DNA from: Eubacteriales bacterium
Lineage (GTDB): Bacteria > Bacillota > Clostridia > Oscillospirales > Oscillospiraceae
Assembly (NCBI GenBank): GCA_030533415.1
Contig: JAUNJE010000019.1
Span: 1-47,570, forward strand
Length of the DNA: 47,570 nucleotides
Direction of reading: 5' to 3'
In this document: piece after piece, positions 33,604-40,835 of the stretch
How the letters are laid out: every line of letters starts with the position of its first letter
Numbering within the stretch: position 1 is the stretch's first letter
Program-made: the position numbers and the translations under genes
The notes under the pieces: model-generated
What the model saw: the letters and a program-made list of their open reading frames with translations, nothing else
Told to the model about the DNA's origin: nothing
Databases searched by the model: none

Positions 33604-33632
33604 AGCTTATCATAATTGCGGACATATTGCAA
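33604..33632 (-). promoter_or_regulatory. Promoter of the PPIase-peptidase gene
   Basis: Minus strand: -35 TTGCAA (33627-33632), 17-nt spacer, extended -10 TGATAAGCT (box TAAGCT at 33604-33609). Confidence 0.6.
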
Positions 33633-33665
33633 GTGCCGATTCGCGGTCGGTCCGCAAAATCTGTC

Positions 33666-33694
33666 TTGCATTTCTCTCCATCATCGGGTATACT
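33666..33694 (+). promoter_or_regulatory. Promoter of the DUF1292 gene
   Basis: -35 TTGCAT (33666-33671), 17-nt spacer, -10 TATACT (33689-33694), 36 bases before the start codon. Confidence 0.75.
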
Positions 33695-33729
33695 TAAGGA
33701 AAATATTCCATTTTTACAGGAGGAACCCT

Positions 33730-34020
33730 ATGGAAAACGAAAACCTGCTTCCCGAGGAGGAAGAAACGATCCTCACACTGACCGACGAAAACGGCCAGGA
33801 CGTGGACTTTGAATATCTGGACTGCCTGGAATATCAGGGCAAGGAATATCTGGTTCTGATGCCCGCCGGGGAGGATTCCACCGAGATCGTCATTCTGGAA
33901 GTCGAGCCTGTGGACGAGGAAAACGAAAATTACCTGGCTGTGGAGGACGACGCCATACTGGATGCCGTTTATGGTATCTTCAAGGAGAAGTACAAGGATA
34001 TCCTGACCTTCGAGGAATAA
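33730..34020 (+). CDS. DUF1292 (YrzB-like) acidic protein
   Basis: A 96-aa, very acidic cytoplasmic protein. The pattern ILTLTDENGQDVDFEYLDCLEYQGKEYLVLMP followed by EIVILEVEPVDEENENYLAV is that of DUF1292, a small beta-rich family found across Firmicutes, often near yrrK/yqgF but here alone. The function is unknown. The ATG at 33730 follows CAGGAGGAACC; the open frame upstream covers the promoter. It is a single gene with a promoter and terminator of its own, divergent from the PPIase-peptidase gene. Confidence 0.9.
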   Translation: MENENLLPEEEETILTLTDENGQDVDFEYLDCLEYQGKEYLVLMPAGEDSTEIVILEVEPVDEENENYLAVEDDAILDAVYGIFKEKYKDILTFEE

Positions 34021-34027
34021 CCGGCCG

Positions 34028-34060
34028 GGCGGCTTTGGAGTCTTTCCGAAGCCGCCTTTC
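34028..34060 (+). terminator. Terminator of the DUF1292 gene
   Basis: Stem GGCGGCTT (34028-34035) with AAGCCGCC (34049-34056), followed by TTTCC. Confidence 0.7.
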
Positions 34061-34135
34061 CATTTCCCGCACAAAATCCCGCTTTTCCCATAATTTGGCA
34101 TAGGAATTTATTCTCCCCGCCGTTTCCGCCATGAA

Positions 34136-34164
34136 TTGACATCGGCAAATCCTTATGCTAAACT
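34136..34164 (+). promoter_or_regulatory. Promoter of cysE
   Basis: -35 TTGACA (34136-34141), 17-nt spacer, extended -10 TGCTAAACT (box TAAACT at 34159-34164). No T-box or S-box is seen in the 20-base leader. Confidence 0.85.
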
Positions 34165-34189
34165 GGTATCAAAATAAGGAGGGATAGCT

Positions 34190-35131
34190 ATGACCCCCAT
34201 TGAAGAGCAGATCGAAGGCATCGTGGACAGCATCCTGGTGGACTACCACAACGAAAGAGCAATTGATAAACTGGACCCCTTTCAGCATCCTGACAAGGAT
34301 GTGGTCATCGACATGATCGGAAAGCTTTTGCGCATTGTCTATCCCGGTTTCTCCCGGGACAGGGCCTACCGCATCTACAATACCAAGCACAACCTCTCTA
34401 TGCTCATCGAGGACGTGATGTACAATTTGAACAAGCAGATCGCCATTGTGCTGCGGAGCAATCTGACGGCCGAGGAAGCCCAGGAAAAAGCCCAGGAGCT
34501 GAGCCTGGAATTTTTCCGCGCCATTCCCGGCGTCCGGGCAGTGGCCCAGACGGACGTGGAAGCCTTCTACGAGGGTGATCCCGCCGCCTACAGTACGGAC
34601 GAAATCATTTTCTGCTATCCCGGCCTGTTTGCCATTACCGTTTACCGGCTGGCCCACATTCTTTATACCCTGGGCGTTCCCCTGCTGCCCCGGATCATGA
34701 CGGAGCATGCCCACAGCGTCACCGGCATTGACATCAATCCCGGTGCCACCATCGGCAAGTATTTTTTCATTGACCACGGCACCGGCATCGTTGTGGGCGA
34801 AACCACCGTCATCGGCGACCATGTAAAGGTTTACCAGGGCGTGACGCTGGGCGCCCTGACCACCCGGGGCGGCCAGAGCCTGCGGGGAAAGAAACGCCAC
34901 CCCACCATTGAAGACAATGTAACGATTTACGCAGGCGCGTCGATTCTGGGCGGCGGTACGGTCATTGGCCGGGACAGCGTCATCGGCTCCAACGTATTCA
35001 TCACCCATTCCATCCCCGCCTGCACGACGGTCAGCGTAAAGAGCCAGGAACTGCAGTTTAAGCCCCGCAATTGCGAGGGCAACTGCGGCAATTGCGCCAA
35101 GCCCGAGCCGTTCTGGGAAGGGCAAAAATAA
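34190..35131 (+). CDS. cysE: Serine O-acetyltransferase
   Basis: Makes O-acetylserine from serine and acetyl-CoA, the precursor of cysteine. The 313-aa protein is of the long EpsC-like form: a helical N-terminal half (to about 170), then the left-handed beta-helix with hexapeptide repeats (GIDINPGATIGKYFFIDHGTGIVVG, TVIGDHVKVYQGVTLGA) and the active-site His in DHGTG. The tail ends with a cysteine-rich piece (NCEGNCGNCAKPEPFW), unusual for an enzyme usually inhibited by cysteine through its C-terminus; it might bind a metal. AAGGAGGGATAGCT precedes the ATG. Single gene; cysK is not in the window. Confidence 0.93.
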   Translation: MTPIEEQIEGIVDSILVDYHNERAIDKLDPFQHPDKDVVIDMIGKLLRIVYPGFSRDRAYRIYNTKHNLSMLIEDVMYNLNKQIAIVLRSNLTAEEAQEKAQELSLEFFRAIPGVRAVAQTDVEAFYEGDPAAYSTDEIIFCYPGLFAITVYRLAHILYTLGVPLLPRIMTEHAHSVTGIDINPGATIGKYFFIDHGTGIVVGETTVIGDHVKVYQGVTLGALTTRGGQSLRGKKRHPTIEDNVTIYAGASILGGGTVIGRDSVIGSNVFITHSIPACTTVSVKSQELQFKPRNCEGNCGNCAKPEPFWEGQK

Positions 35132-35137
35132 ATTCGC

Positions 35138-35168
35138 AGGGGCACTGCCGCATGGCAGTGCCCCTTAC
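35138..35168. terminator. Hairpin between convergent cysE and tcdA
   Basis: Stem AGGGGCACTGCC (35138-35149) with GGCAGTGCCCCTT (35154-35166) and short A/T tails on both sides; a weak bidirectional terminator. Confidence 0.65.
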
Positions 35169-35169
35169 T

Positions 35170-35898
35170 TCAAGCTGTTTCATGATCCATTGCAATATGG
35201 CGCACAACCTCTCCCGCAAGAAGCAGGCCGGCGGCTCCCGGAACAAAAGCCACACTGCCCGGAATCTGCCGTTTGCCCAGAGCGGCGGCTTCCTCCTCCC
35301 AGCCGGTGGGGCTTAACGTCTCTTCTTTGGAGTAGACCACCTTGAGATGCCTGATTCCCCGCTTTCCCAGCTCCCTGCGCATGACTCTGGCCAGGGGGCA
35401 CATGGAGGTTTTGGAGATGTCCGCCACCTCAAAGGCTCCGGCGTCCAGCTTATTGCCTGTACCCATGCAGCTGATGATCGGGGTGCCCGTCCGGCTTGCC
35501 TGTTCTGCCAGTGCCAGCTTTCCCGTGACGGTATCAATGGCGTCCACAATATAATCATACACGGAAAGGTCAAACTGTCCCGCTGTCTCCGGCGTGTAGA
35601 AAACGCCATAGGTATTGACCACACAGCCGGGATTGATGTCCAGAATTCTTTCCCTGGCCGCATCCACCTTCCGCATCCCCACCGTGGAACGGGTGGCCAG
35701 AATCTGACGGTTCAGGTTGGAAAGGCTGATGGTATCGCTGTCGATCAGGTCCAGCCGCCCGATGCCGCTTCGGGCCAGGGCCTCCACCGTATAACCGCCC
35801 ACACCGCCAAGGCCAAAGACCGCCACCGAGGCTCTTTGCAGCCGTTCCAGGGCCTTTGTTCCCAGCAGCATTTCCGTGCGGACAAACTGTTCGCGCAT
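35170..35898 (-). CDS. tcdA: tRNA threonylcarbamoyladenosine dehydratase
   Basis: E1-like (ThiF/HesA fold) ATP-dependent enzyme that cyclises t6A37 to ct6A in tRNAs reading ANN codons. The 242-aa protein shows the nucleotide motif VFGLGGVGGYTVEALARSGIG, DSDTISLSNLNRQILA, the YDYIVDAIDTVTGKLAL segment and the activating cysteine region SCMGTGNKLD. The start codon at 35898 (MREQFVRTEM) has GGAGGGAAGC upstream; the ATG five codons earlier overlaps that ribosome site and is not used. Single gene, convergent with cysE. Confidence 0.92.
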   Translation of the reverse strand: MREQFVRTEMLLGTKALERLQRASVAVFGLGGVGGYTVEALARSGIGRLDLIDSDTISLSNLNRQILATRSTVGMRKVDAARERILDINPGCVVNTYGVFYTPETAGQFDLSVYDYIVDAIDTVTGKLALAEQASRTGTPIISCMGTGNKLDAGAFEVADISKTSMCPLARVMRRELGKRGIRHLKVVYSKEETLSPTGWEEEAAALGKRQIPGSVAFVPGAAGLLLAGEVVRHIAMDHETA

Positions 35899-35959
35899 AA
35901 CGCTTCCCTCCAAAATCTGTTTATGTGCGCATCGGGATTACACAGCAAATTCCCCAACC

Positions 35960-36174
35960 ATGCGGCGGTGCAAAGGCTCCCTTGTGCAAAGGGAGCAGTC
36001 AAAAATCTTTGATTTTTGACTGAGGGATTGTGCGGTAGAGAGTGGGAATTCGCCGGAACTGATGCGAAAACGTAGAAGTTGACCGCACAATCCCTCCGAG
36101 CCGCCTGACGGCGGCCCACCTCCCTTTGCACAAGGGAGGCTTTGGTGCGCTACTGGTCGGGCTTGCCGTGCAAA
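35960..36174 (+). repeat. Dispersed repeat, copy C
   Basis: A third copy of the family in copies B and D, filling most of the 355 bases between tcdA and murA. It has AGGCTCCCTTGTGCAAAGG, stem GTCAAAAATC/GATTTTTGAC (35998-36020), GAGGGATTGTGCGGTA, CGCACAATCCCTC, stem GCCGCC/GGCGGC (36100-36115), CCTCCCTTTGCACAAGGGAG and the end GTCGGGCTTGCCGTGCAAA like that of copy D. The outer ends are degenerate. Confidence 0.75.
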
Positions 36175-36212
36175 CAAGCAGGCCCCCGGCAACGGTTTGC
36201 ATGCAATATCAC

Positions 36213-36247
36213 AAAGCGGCTTTGGAATTTCCTCCGAAGCCGCTTTT
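36213..36247 (-). terminator. Terminator of murA
   Basis: Stem AAAGCGGCTT (36213-36222) with AAGCCGCTTT (36237-36246), just after the murA stop on the minus strand. The U-tract is short (TTTGTG). Confidence 0.6.
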
Positions 36248-36253
36248 CCTGAT

Positions 36254-37519
36254 TTAATCTTCCAGCCGGCGAATGCTGGCCCCCAGGGCGGTGAGCTTCT
36301 CCACCAGGTTCTCATAGCCCCGCTCAATGAAGTGGATATGCTCCACGTAAGTCGTGCCTTCCGCCGCCAGGCCCGCAATGACCAGCGCCGCGCCGGCCCG
36401 CAGGTCATGGGCACAGACCGTGGCGCCGTAAAGCTGCTCCACGCCGGTAACCGTCGCGGTCTTGCCGCTGATGCGGATATTGGCTCCCATGCTCTGCAGC
36501 TCCGTGCAGTAGCCGAAAAAGCGGGTCTCGTAAACGCTCTCCGTCAGGCGGCTGACACCGTTGGCCAGGGCCATGCAGACACAGGCCTGGGCCTGCATAT
36601 CCGTGGGGAAACCGGGATAGGGCCGGGTCTTCACCGTTGTCTGGCGCAGCTTCCCGGTGCGCATAATGCGGATGCAGTCGTCATAGTTAATGACCTTGGC
36701 GCCCATCTCCTGGAGCTTGCCGGTGATGCACTCCATATGCTTGGGGATGACGTTCTGTACCAGAACGTTGCCGCCTACAGCGGTGACTGCCGCCATATAG
36801 GTCCCTGCCTCGATCTGGTCGGGGATAATGGCATAGGCCCCCCCCTTCAGGGCGTTGACGCCCCGGATCTTCACGGTATCGGTGCCCGCGCCGGTGATCC
36901 GTGCGCCCATGGTGTTCAGGAAGTTGGCAAGGTCCACAATATGAGGCTCCTTGGCGGCGTTTTCGATGATGGTCTGGCCGGGGATCAGAGTGGCCGCCAG
37001 CATGATGTTCACCGTCGCGCCGACGGAAGCCATATCCAGGCTGATGCGGCTGCCCCGCAGCCCTTCGTCGCCGGGCTTCAGCGCCACATACTCCTCCGTC
37101 TCATCCACCTCGGCCCCCAGTCCCCAGAAGCCCTTGATATGCTGGTCAATGGGGCGGGAGGCGAAATTGCAGCCACCGGGCAATGCCACATGGGCCTTGC
37201 CAAAGCGGCCCAGCAGGGCACCCATCAGGTAGTAGCTGGCGCGCATTTTGGTAACCAACTGCGCATCCGGCTCGGTGCACTGCACCTGGGAGCAGTCGAT
37301 CTCCACCACGCTCGGCTCGGGGGTGGCGATCTTCGCCCCCATATGATCCAGGATACTCAATAGAATCCGGACATCGGAAATGTCAGGTACATTCTCAATA
37401 CGGCACTTACCGCTGACCAGCAGCGCCGCCGGCAGGATTGCCACGGCTGCGTTCTTCGCGCCGCTGATGGTGACGGTACCGTTCAGGGGGGTGCCGCCGT
37501 TGATTTCATATCTGGCCAA
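36254..37519 (-). CDS. murA: UDP-N-acetylglucosamine 1-carboxyvinyltransferase MurA
   Basis: First committed step of peptidoglycan synthesis: transfer of enolpyruvyl from PEP to UDP-GlcNAc in the cytoplasm; the target of fosfomycin. The 421-aa protein has GAKNAAVAILPAALL near the start, the catalytic loop LPGGCNFASRP with Cys117 (so fosfomycin-sensitive in principle), and the C-terminal DLRAGAALVIAGLAAEG. I start at TTG 37519 (LARYEINGG) because AAGGAGAGGA lies just upstream and the homologous start begins there; no ATG fits, and the open frame upstream covers the promoter. Confidence 0.95.
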   Translation of the reverse strand: MARYEINGGTPLNGTVTISGAKNAAVAILPAALLVSGKCRIENVPDISDVRILLSILDHMGAKIATPEPSVVEIDCSQVQCTEPDAQLVTKMRASYYLMGALLGRFGKAHVALPGGCNFASRPIDQHIKGFWGLGAEVDETEEYVALKPGDEGLRGSRISLDMASVGATVNIMLAATLIPGQTIIENAAKEPHIVDLANFLNTMGARITGAGTDTVKIRGVNALKGGAYAIIPDQIEAGTYMAAVTAVGGNVLVQNVIPKHMECITGKLQEMGAKVINYDDCIRIMRTGKLRQTTVKTRPYPGFPTDMQAQACVCMALANGVSRLTESVYETRFFGYCTELQSMGANIRISGKTATVTGVEQLYGATVCAHDLRAGAALVIAGLAAEGTTYVEHIHFIERGYENLVEKLTALGASIRRLED

Positions 37520-37570
37520 GGAATATCCTCTCCTTAAATGAACGAAAGGTTTCTGCACACGGGTTGGATT

Positions 37571-37599
37571 ATTATACCACACAAAACAAATCATGTAAA
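37571..37599 (-). promoter_or_regulatory. Promoter of murA
   Basis: Minus strand: -35 TTTACA (37594-37599), 17-nt spacer, -10 TATAAT (37571-37576). Confidence 0.85.
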
Positions 37600-37694
37600 G
37601 TCCAAATTCCCGGACTCACGGCAAGCCGTTTCCGGCGCGAAAGGGGATTCCCTTCGGAAAAAAACGTTTTCCGAAGACGCCGCCGTTTCGCCCT

Positions 37695-38984
37695 TCACCG
37701 CCGCAGTCCCTTTGGGTAGTGGTTCTTCAGTACGGTTCCGTCGCCCTTGCCCCAGCCGATGGAATACCCGCCGGCGCAGACCAGGCACCAGCCCCTGCGC
37801 TGCGACGGCACCACATCGCCGTGAAGGTACGCCTTCATTTCCGCCGAATCCGCATCATAGCGCTGAAGGTTCCCGCAATCTGTCAGCCACAGCGCCAGGG
37901 CATGGGCAGGCTCAAAACGGTCTTTTTTCACCGTCCCCAGCTCCAGGCCGGGCCGCAGAACCTTCAGGCGTGCAATCTCCGGCATATCAGCAGGCGCCCA
38001 GAACAGGCTGCTGCCAAATTGGACCGCTTTTCCCTCGGGCAATTGGATGCCCATCTCCTCCGCAAAGGAGAGCCACTGCTTCGGCAGTCCATCTCCCTTG
38101 GATGGCTCCGCATCTGCCTCTTCTTCCCCGGTTTTCCGCAGAACCGCGGCAAAATGGCCCTCGCCCAGCAGCTTGTGGGGCCACATCCGGTAGCTTCCAT
38201 TCTCCCCCGGCGCAAACCAGGGCGCTTCGACTTTCTCCGGCTCGAATTCCGGGTGGGCGGCGAGAAACTCCGCCACCACGCCTTCGTCCTCCTCGGGGGC
38301 AAAGGTACAGGTGGAATATACCAGCCGGCCGCCGGGGCGCACCATTTGGGCTGCGGAATACAGAATCTCCCCCTGACGCCGGGCGCACATCTGTACCGTT
38401 TCCTGGCTCCAATCGGTGACGGCGGCCTCCTCCTTGCGGAACATCCCCTCCCCGGAGCAGGGGGCATCCACCAGCACCCGGTCGAAAAATCCCCGGAACC
38501 GTTTCGCGAGATTGGCCGGGTGCTCTCCCGTCACCAGGGCATTGCCCACCGCCATCCGTTCTATATTCCGGGAAAGGATTTTCGCCCGGCCGGGATGGAT
38601 CTCGTTGCACAGAAGGAACCCCTCCCCCCGCATCCGTCCCGCGATCTGGGTCGTCTTGCCCCCCGGGGCGGCGCACAGGTCGCAGATCCGTTCGCCGGGC
38701 TGCGGGTCCAGCAGGCTGACCGGCGCCATGGCACTGGCCTCCTGTAAATAATATACGCCGGCCTCATGGTAAACGTGCAGGCCGGGGCGGGATTCCGGGT
38801 CGTAGTAGAAACCATTGGGTTCCCAGGGGACGCCTTCCCCGGTAAAGGGCAGGCTTGGCCGCGGGCCTTTCAGGGGATTGAAACGCAGGGCCACCGCCCG
38901 GGGGCGCTCCAAACTTTTCAAAAAGTCCTCATATTCGTCACCCAACTGGGTTTTCATCCGCGCGAGAAACACCTCTGGCAGCAT
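37695..38984 (-). CDS. RsmF-type rRNA cytosine-C5 methyltransferase
   Basis: A SAM-dependent RNA m5C methyltransferase of 429 aa, probably acting on 16S rRNA. The methyltransferase core has ICDLCAAPGGKTTQIA (SAM site), LSRNIERMAVGNALV, VLVDAPCSGEGMF with the releasing cysteine, and VYSTCTFAPEEDEGVV with the catalytic cysteine. The C-terminal third, with KVLRPGLELGTVKKDRFEPAHALA and LVCAGGYSIGWGKGDG, is the RNA-recognition part typical of RsmF/YebU and its Gram-positive counterparts. AGAGGAGATACC precedes the ATG. The site methylated cannot be read from the sequence. A weak -10 (TACAAT, complement of 39017-39022) lies upstream. Confidence 0.9.
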   Translation of the reverse strand: MLPEVFLARMKTQLGDEYEDFLKSLERPRAVALRFNPLKGPRPSLPFTGEGVPWEPNGFYYDPESRPGLHVYHEAGVYYLQEASAMAPVSLLDPQPGERICDLCAAPGGKTTQIAGRMRGEGFLLCNEIHPGRAKILSRNIERMAVGNALVTGEHPANLAKRFRGFFDRVLVDAPCSGEGMFRKEEAAVTDWSQETVQMCARRQGEILYSAAQMVRPGGRLVYSTCTFAPEEDEGVVAEFLAAHPEFEPEKVEAPWFAPGENGSYRMWPHKLLGEGHFAAVLRKTGEEEADAEPSKGDGLPKQWLSFAEEMGIQLPEGKAVQFGSSLFWAPADMPEIARLKVLRPGLELGTVKKDRFEPAHALALWLTDCGNLQRYDADSAEMKAYLHGDVVPSQRRGWCLVCAGGYSIGWGKGDGTVLKNHYPKGLRR

Positions 38985-39091
38985 AACGGTATCTCCTCTG
39001 TCTGTCTTTTGCCGTCATTGTAACACATGGGAAGCGGTTTTTCCACCGCAATTACGGGGGCATAGGAAAAAACATTTTCCCATGGACACGC

Positions 39092-39122
39092 AAAAACGCC
39101 GCCGCGAACACTTCGCGGCGGC
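39092..39122 (-). terminator. Terminator of degV
   Basis: Stem GCCGCCGCGAA (39098-39108) with TTCGCGGCGGC (39112-39122), followed on the minus strand by GTTTTTG. Confidence 0.9.
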
Positions 39123-39139
39123 ATCTCTTTCCCAAAATA

Positions 39140-40000
39140 TCAGAATTTCGTATTGTCGTTTTTGGTATTGAACCCGCCTTCAAACCCGATGATCAGGCCG
39201 CCGACCTCCGCATAATAGCTGCAAAGGGCCGTGGTGCGCTCCAGAATGAATCTGGTATTGGGGAACTCCGCCAAAATAGCGTTCCGCAGCGCATAGGCAG
39301 CATCCTCGGCAAAGCAGTGGGCGACCCGAAGCAGGGCGCCGTCATAGAAGCCCCGTTCCTTGATCATTTCCACCAGCGCCTGGGTGGTCTTTCTGGGTCC
39401 CCGGGGCTTATGGACCGGTGTAATCTCGCCGCCCTCGGCATCACCTGCCACACGGATCCCCAATACTCCCGCCAGCTTGGCAGCGGCAATGCTCACACGG
39501 CCGTTGCGGGCCAGATTCATCATGGATTCCAGGCAGAACAGGGTGTGCAGATGGTTGTGGTATTCCAGCACCTTGGCCTTGGTCGTCTCAAAATCGTCCC
39601 CAGATGCTTCGCACTCCCGGATTTTGTCCACCATCATCATCATTTCCGGGCCGGTAGCCAGGGAGTCAAAAATGAACACCTTCCTGTCAGGATGCTCTTC
39701 CATATAAGTACGGGCAGCCTGCTTGGCGGCATTATAGCTGCCGGACAGGTATTTGGTAATGGTCACACCGAAAACATACGCGGCATCCCCAAAGGCGTCC
39801 AGCCACTCCCCCACATTGGGGCAGGAGGAACCGGACTTGCCCTTATGCTGCTTCAAATCTTCCACCATGCCCGCTACATCCAGATTGGCATCATCCACAT
39901 ATTCTTTAGCCGCCACGATCTTCATGGGGACCGTCGCATAGTCGGTCCCCTCCATGGAAAGGACATTGGAAGAGGAATCCGTAACAATTTTATAATTCAT
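39140..40000 (-). CDS. DegV-family fatty-acid-binding protein
   Basis: A 286-aa cytoplasmic protein of the DegV/FakB family. FakB proteins hold a fatty acid for phosphorylation by the kinase FakA, so exogenous fatty acids can enter phospholipids; other DegV paralogues are uncharacterised. Landmarks: YKIVTDSSSNV at the start, KSGSSCPNVGEW in the middle, VTITKYLSGSYNAAKQAA, IFDSLATGPEMMMMV and LEYHNHLHTLFCLESMMNLARNGRVS. No fakA gene lies nearby. It is divergent from a DUF1836 gene with an operator-like set of repeats between them. Confidence 0.9.
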   Translation of the reverse strand: MNYKIVTDSSSNVLSMEGTDYATVPMKIVAAKEYVDDANLDVAGMVEDLKQHKGKSGSSCPNVGEWLDAFGDAAYVFGVTITKYLSGSYNAAKQAARTYMEEHPDRKVFIFDSLATGPEMMMMVDKIRECEASGDDFETTKAKVLEYHNHLHTLFCLESMMNLARNGRVSIAAAKLAGVLGIRVAGDAEGGEITPVHKPRGPRKTTQALVEMIKERGFYDGALLRVAHCFAEDAAYALRNAILAEFPNTRFILERTTALCSYYAEVGGLIIGFEGGFNTKNDNTKF

Positions 40001-40027
40001 TGCAATTACCTCGCCAAGCTTCTAATC

Positions 40028-40069
40028 ATCGGTTTTTTAATAACCGATATCATTGTATCAGCAACCGAT
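40028..40069. promoter_or_regulatory. ATCGGTT half-site cluster between degV and DUF1836
   Basis: ATCGGTT (40028-40034) and AACCGAT (40042-40048) form a palindrome with a 7-base centre; a further AACCGAT (40063-40069) lies 21 bases on, two helical turns, inside the degV spacer. The sites overlap the start point and spacer of the degV promoter and should block it when bound. Confidence 0.65.
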
Positions 40070-40080
40070 GTAGATGTCAA
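40052..40080 (-). promoter_or_regulatory. Promoter of degV
   Basis: Minus strand: -35 TTGACA (40075-40080), 17-nt spacer, -10 TACAAT (40052-40057). Confidence 0.85.
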
Positions 40081-40105
40081 GAAAATCTTAAGATAAGTTT
40101 TTGCG

Positions 40106-40134
40106 TTGACATTTTCCGTTTTTTTCAGTATAAT
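40106..40134 (+). promoter_or_regulatory. Consensus promoter of the DUF1836 gene
   Basis: -35 TTGACA (40106-40111), 17-nt spacer, -10 TATAAT (40129-40134), a full consensus match. The expected start point at about 40140 leaves a leader of only some 12 bases. Confidence 0.88.
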
Positions 40135-40151
40135 GGCCAAGGGTGATGACG

Positions 40152-40676
40152 ATGAAACAGGAAAGCAAACAGCAGTTTACAGCTTCCGTGCGGGATTTCC
40201 GTCTGCCCCGCTATGTGGAGATCCCCAATGTGGGCCTGTATCTGGAGCAGGCGACCAAATATATCTGTGGATATCTGGCGCCGCTGGGGGATTTTTCCCT
40301 GACCTCCTCCATGATCAGCAACTATGTGAAAAAGGGGCTGATCGCCAATCCCGTGAAGAAGCAGTACAGCCGGGAACAAATCGCCTACCTGTTCTTCATT
40401 GCCGTGGCCAAAAGCGTGCTGTCCCTGGACGCCCTGTCCGCCTTTCTCCAGCTGCAGCAGCGCACCTATCCGCTGGACCAGGCCTACGACTATTTCTGCG
40501 AGGAATTTGAAAATGTCCTGCAGTTTACCTTTGAAGTAAAGGATTTTATGGAGATCCGGGGAGAGGATAGTTCCGCCGAAAAGCGGCTGCTGTACACCTG
40601 TATTGTGGCCGCAGTGCAGAAGGTCTATCTGGAACGGTGCCTGGAGGCCATCGTCAGCGGAGAACAGGAAATCTAA
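40152..40676 (+). CDS. DUF1836 protein, probable DNA-binding regulator
   Basis: A 174-aa protein of the DUF1836 family. Residues around SLTSSMISNYVKKGLIANPVKKQYSR, followed by EQIAYLFFIAVAKSVLSLDAL, look like a MerR-type winged helix (helix-turn-helix, then the K-K-Y-S-R wing). The C-terminal half is helical. In Firmicutes this family often stands beside degV, as here. I use the ATG at 40152 with AAGGGTGA five bases before it; GTG 40143 and ATG 40146 are possible and would be nearly leaderless. It is the best candidate to bind the ATCGGTT sites, but that is an inference. Confidence 0.85.
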   Translation: MKQESKQQFTASVRDFRLPRYVEIPNVGLYLEQATKYICGYLAPLGDFSLTSSMISNYVKKGLIANPVKKQYSREQIAYLFFIAVAKSVLSLDALSAFLQLQQRTYPLDQAYDYFCEEFENVLQFTFEVKDFMEIRGEDSSAEKRLLYTCIVAAVQKVYLERCLEAIVSGEQEI

Positions 40677-40701
40677 AGTTTCCTTGGAAGTTGAGATATT
40701 T

Positions 40702-40741
40702 AACCGCAGGGCGGAGAAAGTCCACGCCCTGCGGTTCTATT
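40702..40741 (+). terminator. Terminator of the DUF1836 gene
   Basis: Stem AACCGCAGGGCG (40702-40713) with CGCCCTGCGGTT (40725-40736), followed by CTATTT. Confidence 0.75.
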
Positions 40742-40766
40742 TGCGCCGGTTTTTCAATTCCCGTCA

Positions 40767-40795
40767 TTGACATTTCTGCCTGTTTGTGAAATAAT
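40767..40795 (+). promoter_or_regulatory. Promoter of aspS
   Basis: -35 TTGACA (40767-40772), 17-nt spacer, -10 AATAAT (40790-40795). The 35-base leader has no room for a T-box. Confidence 0.75.
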
Positions 40796-40835
40796 GTATG
40801 GGTTAAACAACAGAAAATAAGAGAGGATTTTATCT

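Noticed and set aside
33616-33729. Longer N-terminus of the DUF1292 protein
   Set aside because: It would run through a good promoter and its ribosome site; MENENLLPEEEE after CAGGAGG is the clear start.
35960-36174. CRISPR array in the repeat-rich gaps
   Set aside because: Repeats are inverted and occur once per site, without regular spacers, and no cas gene is near.
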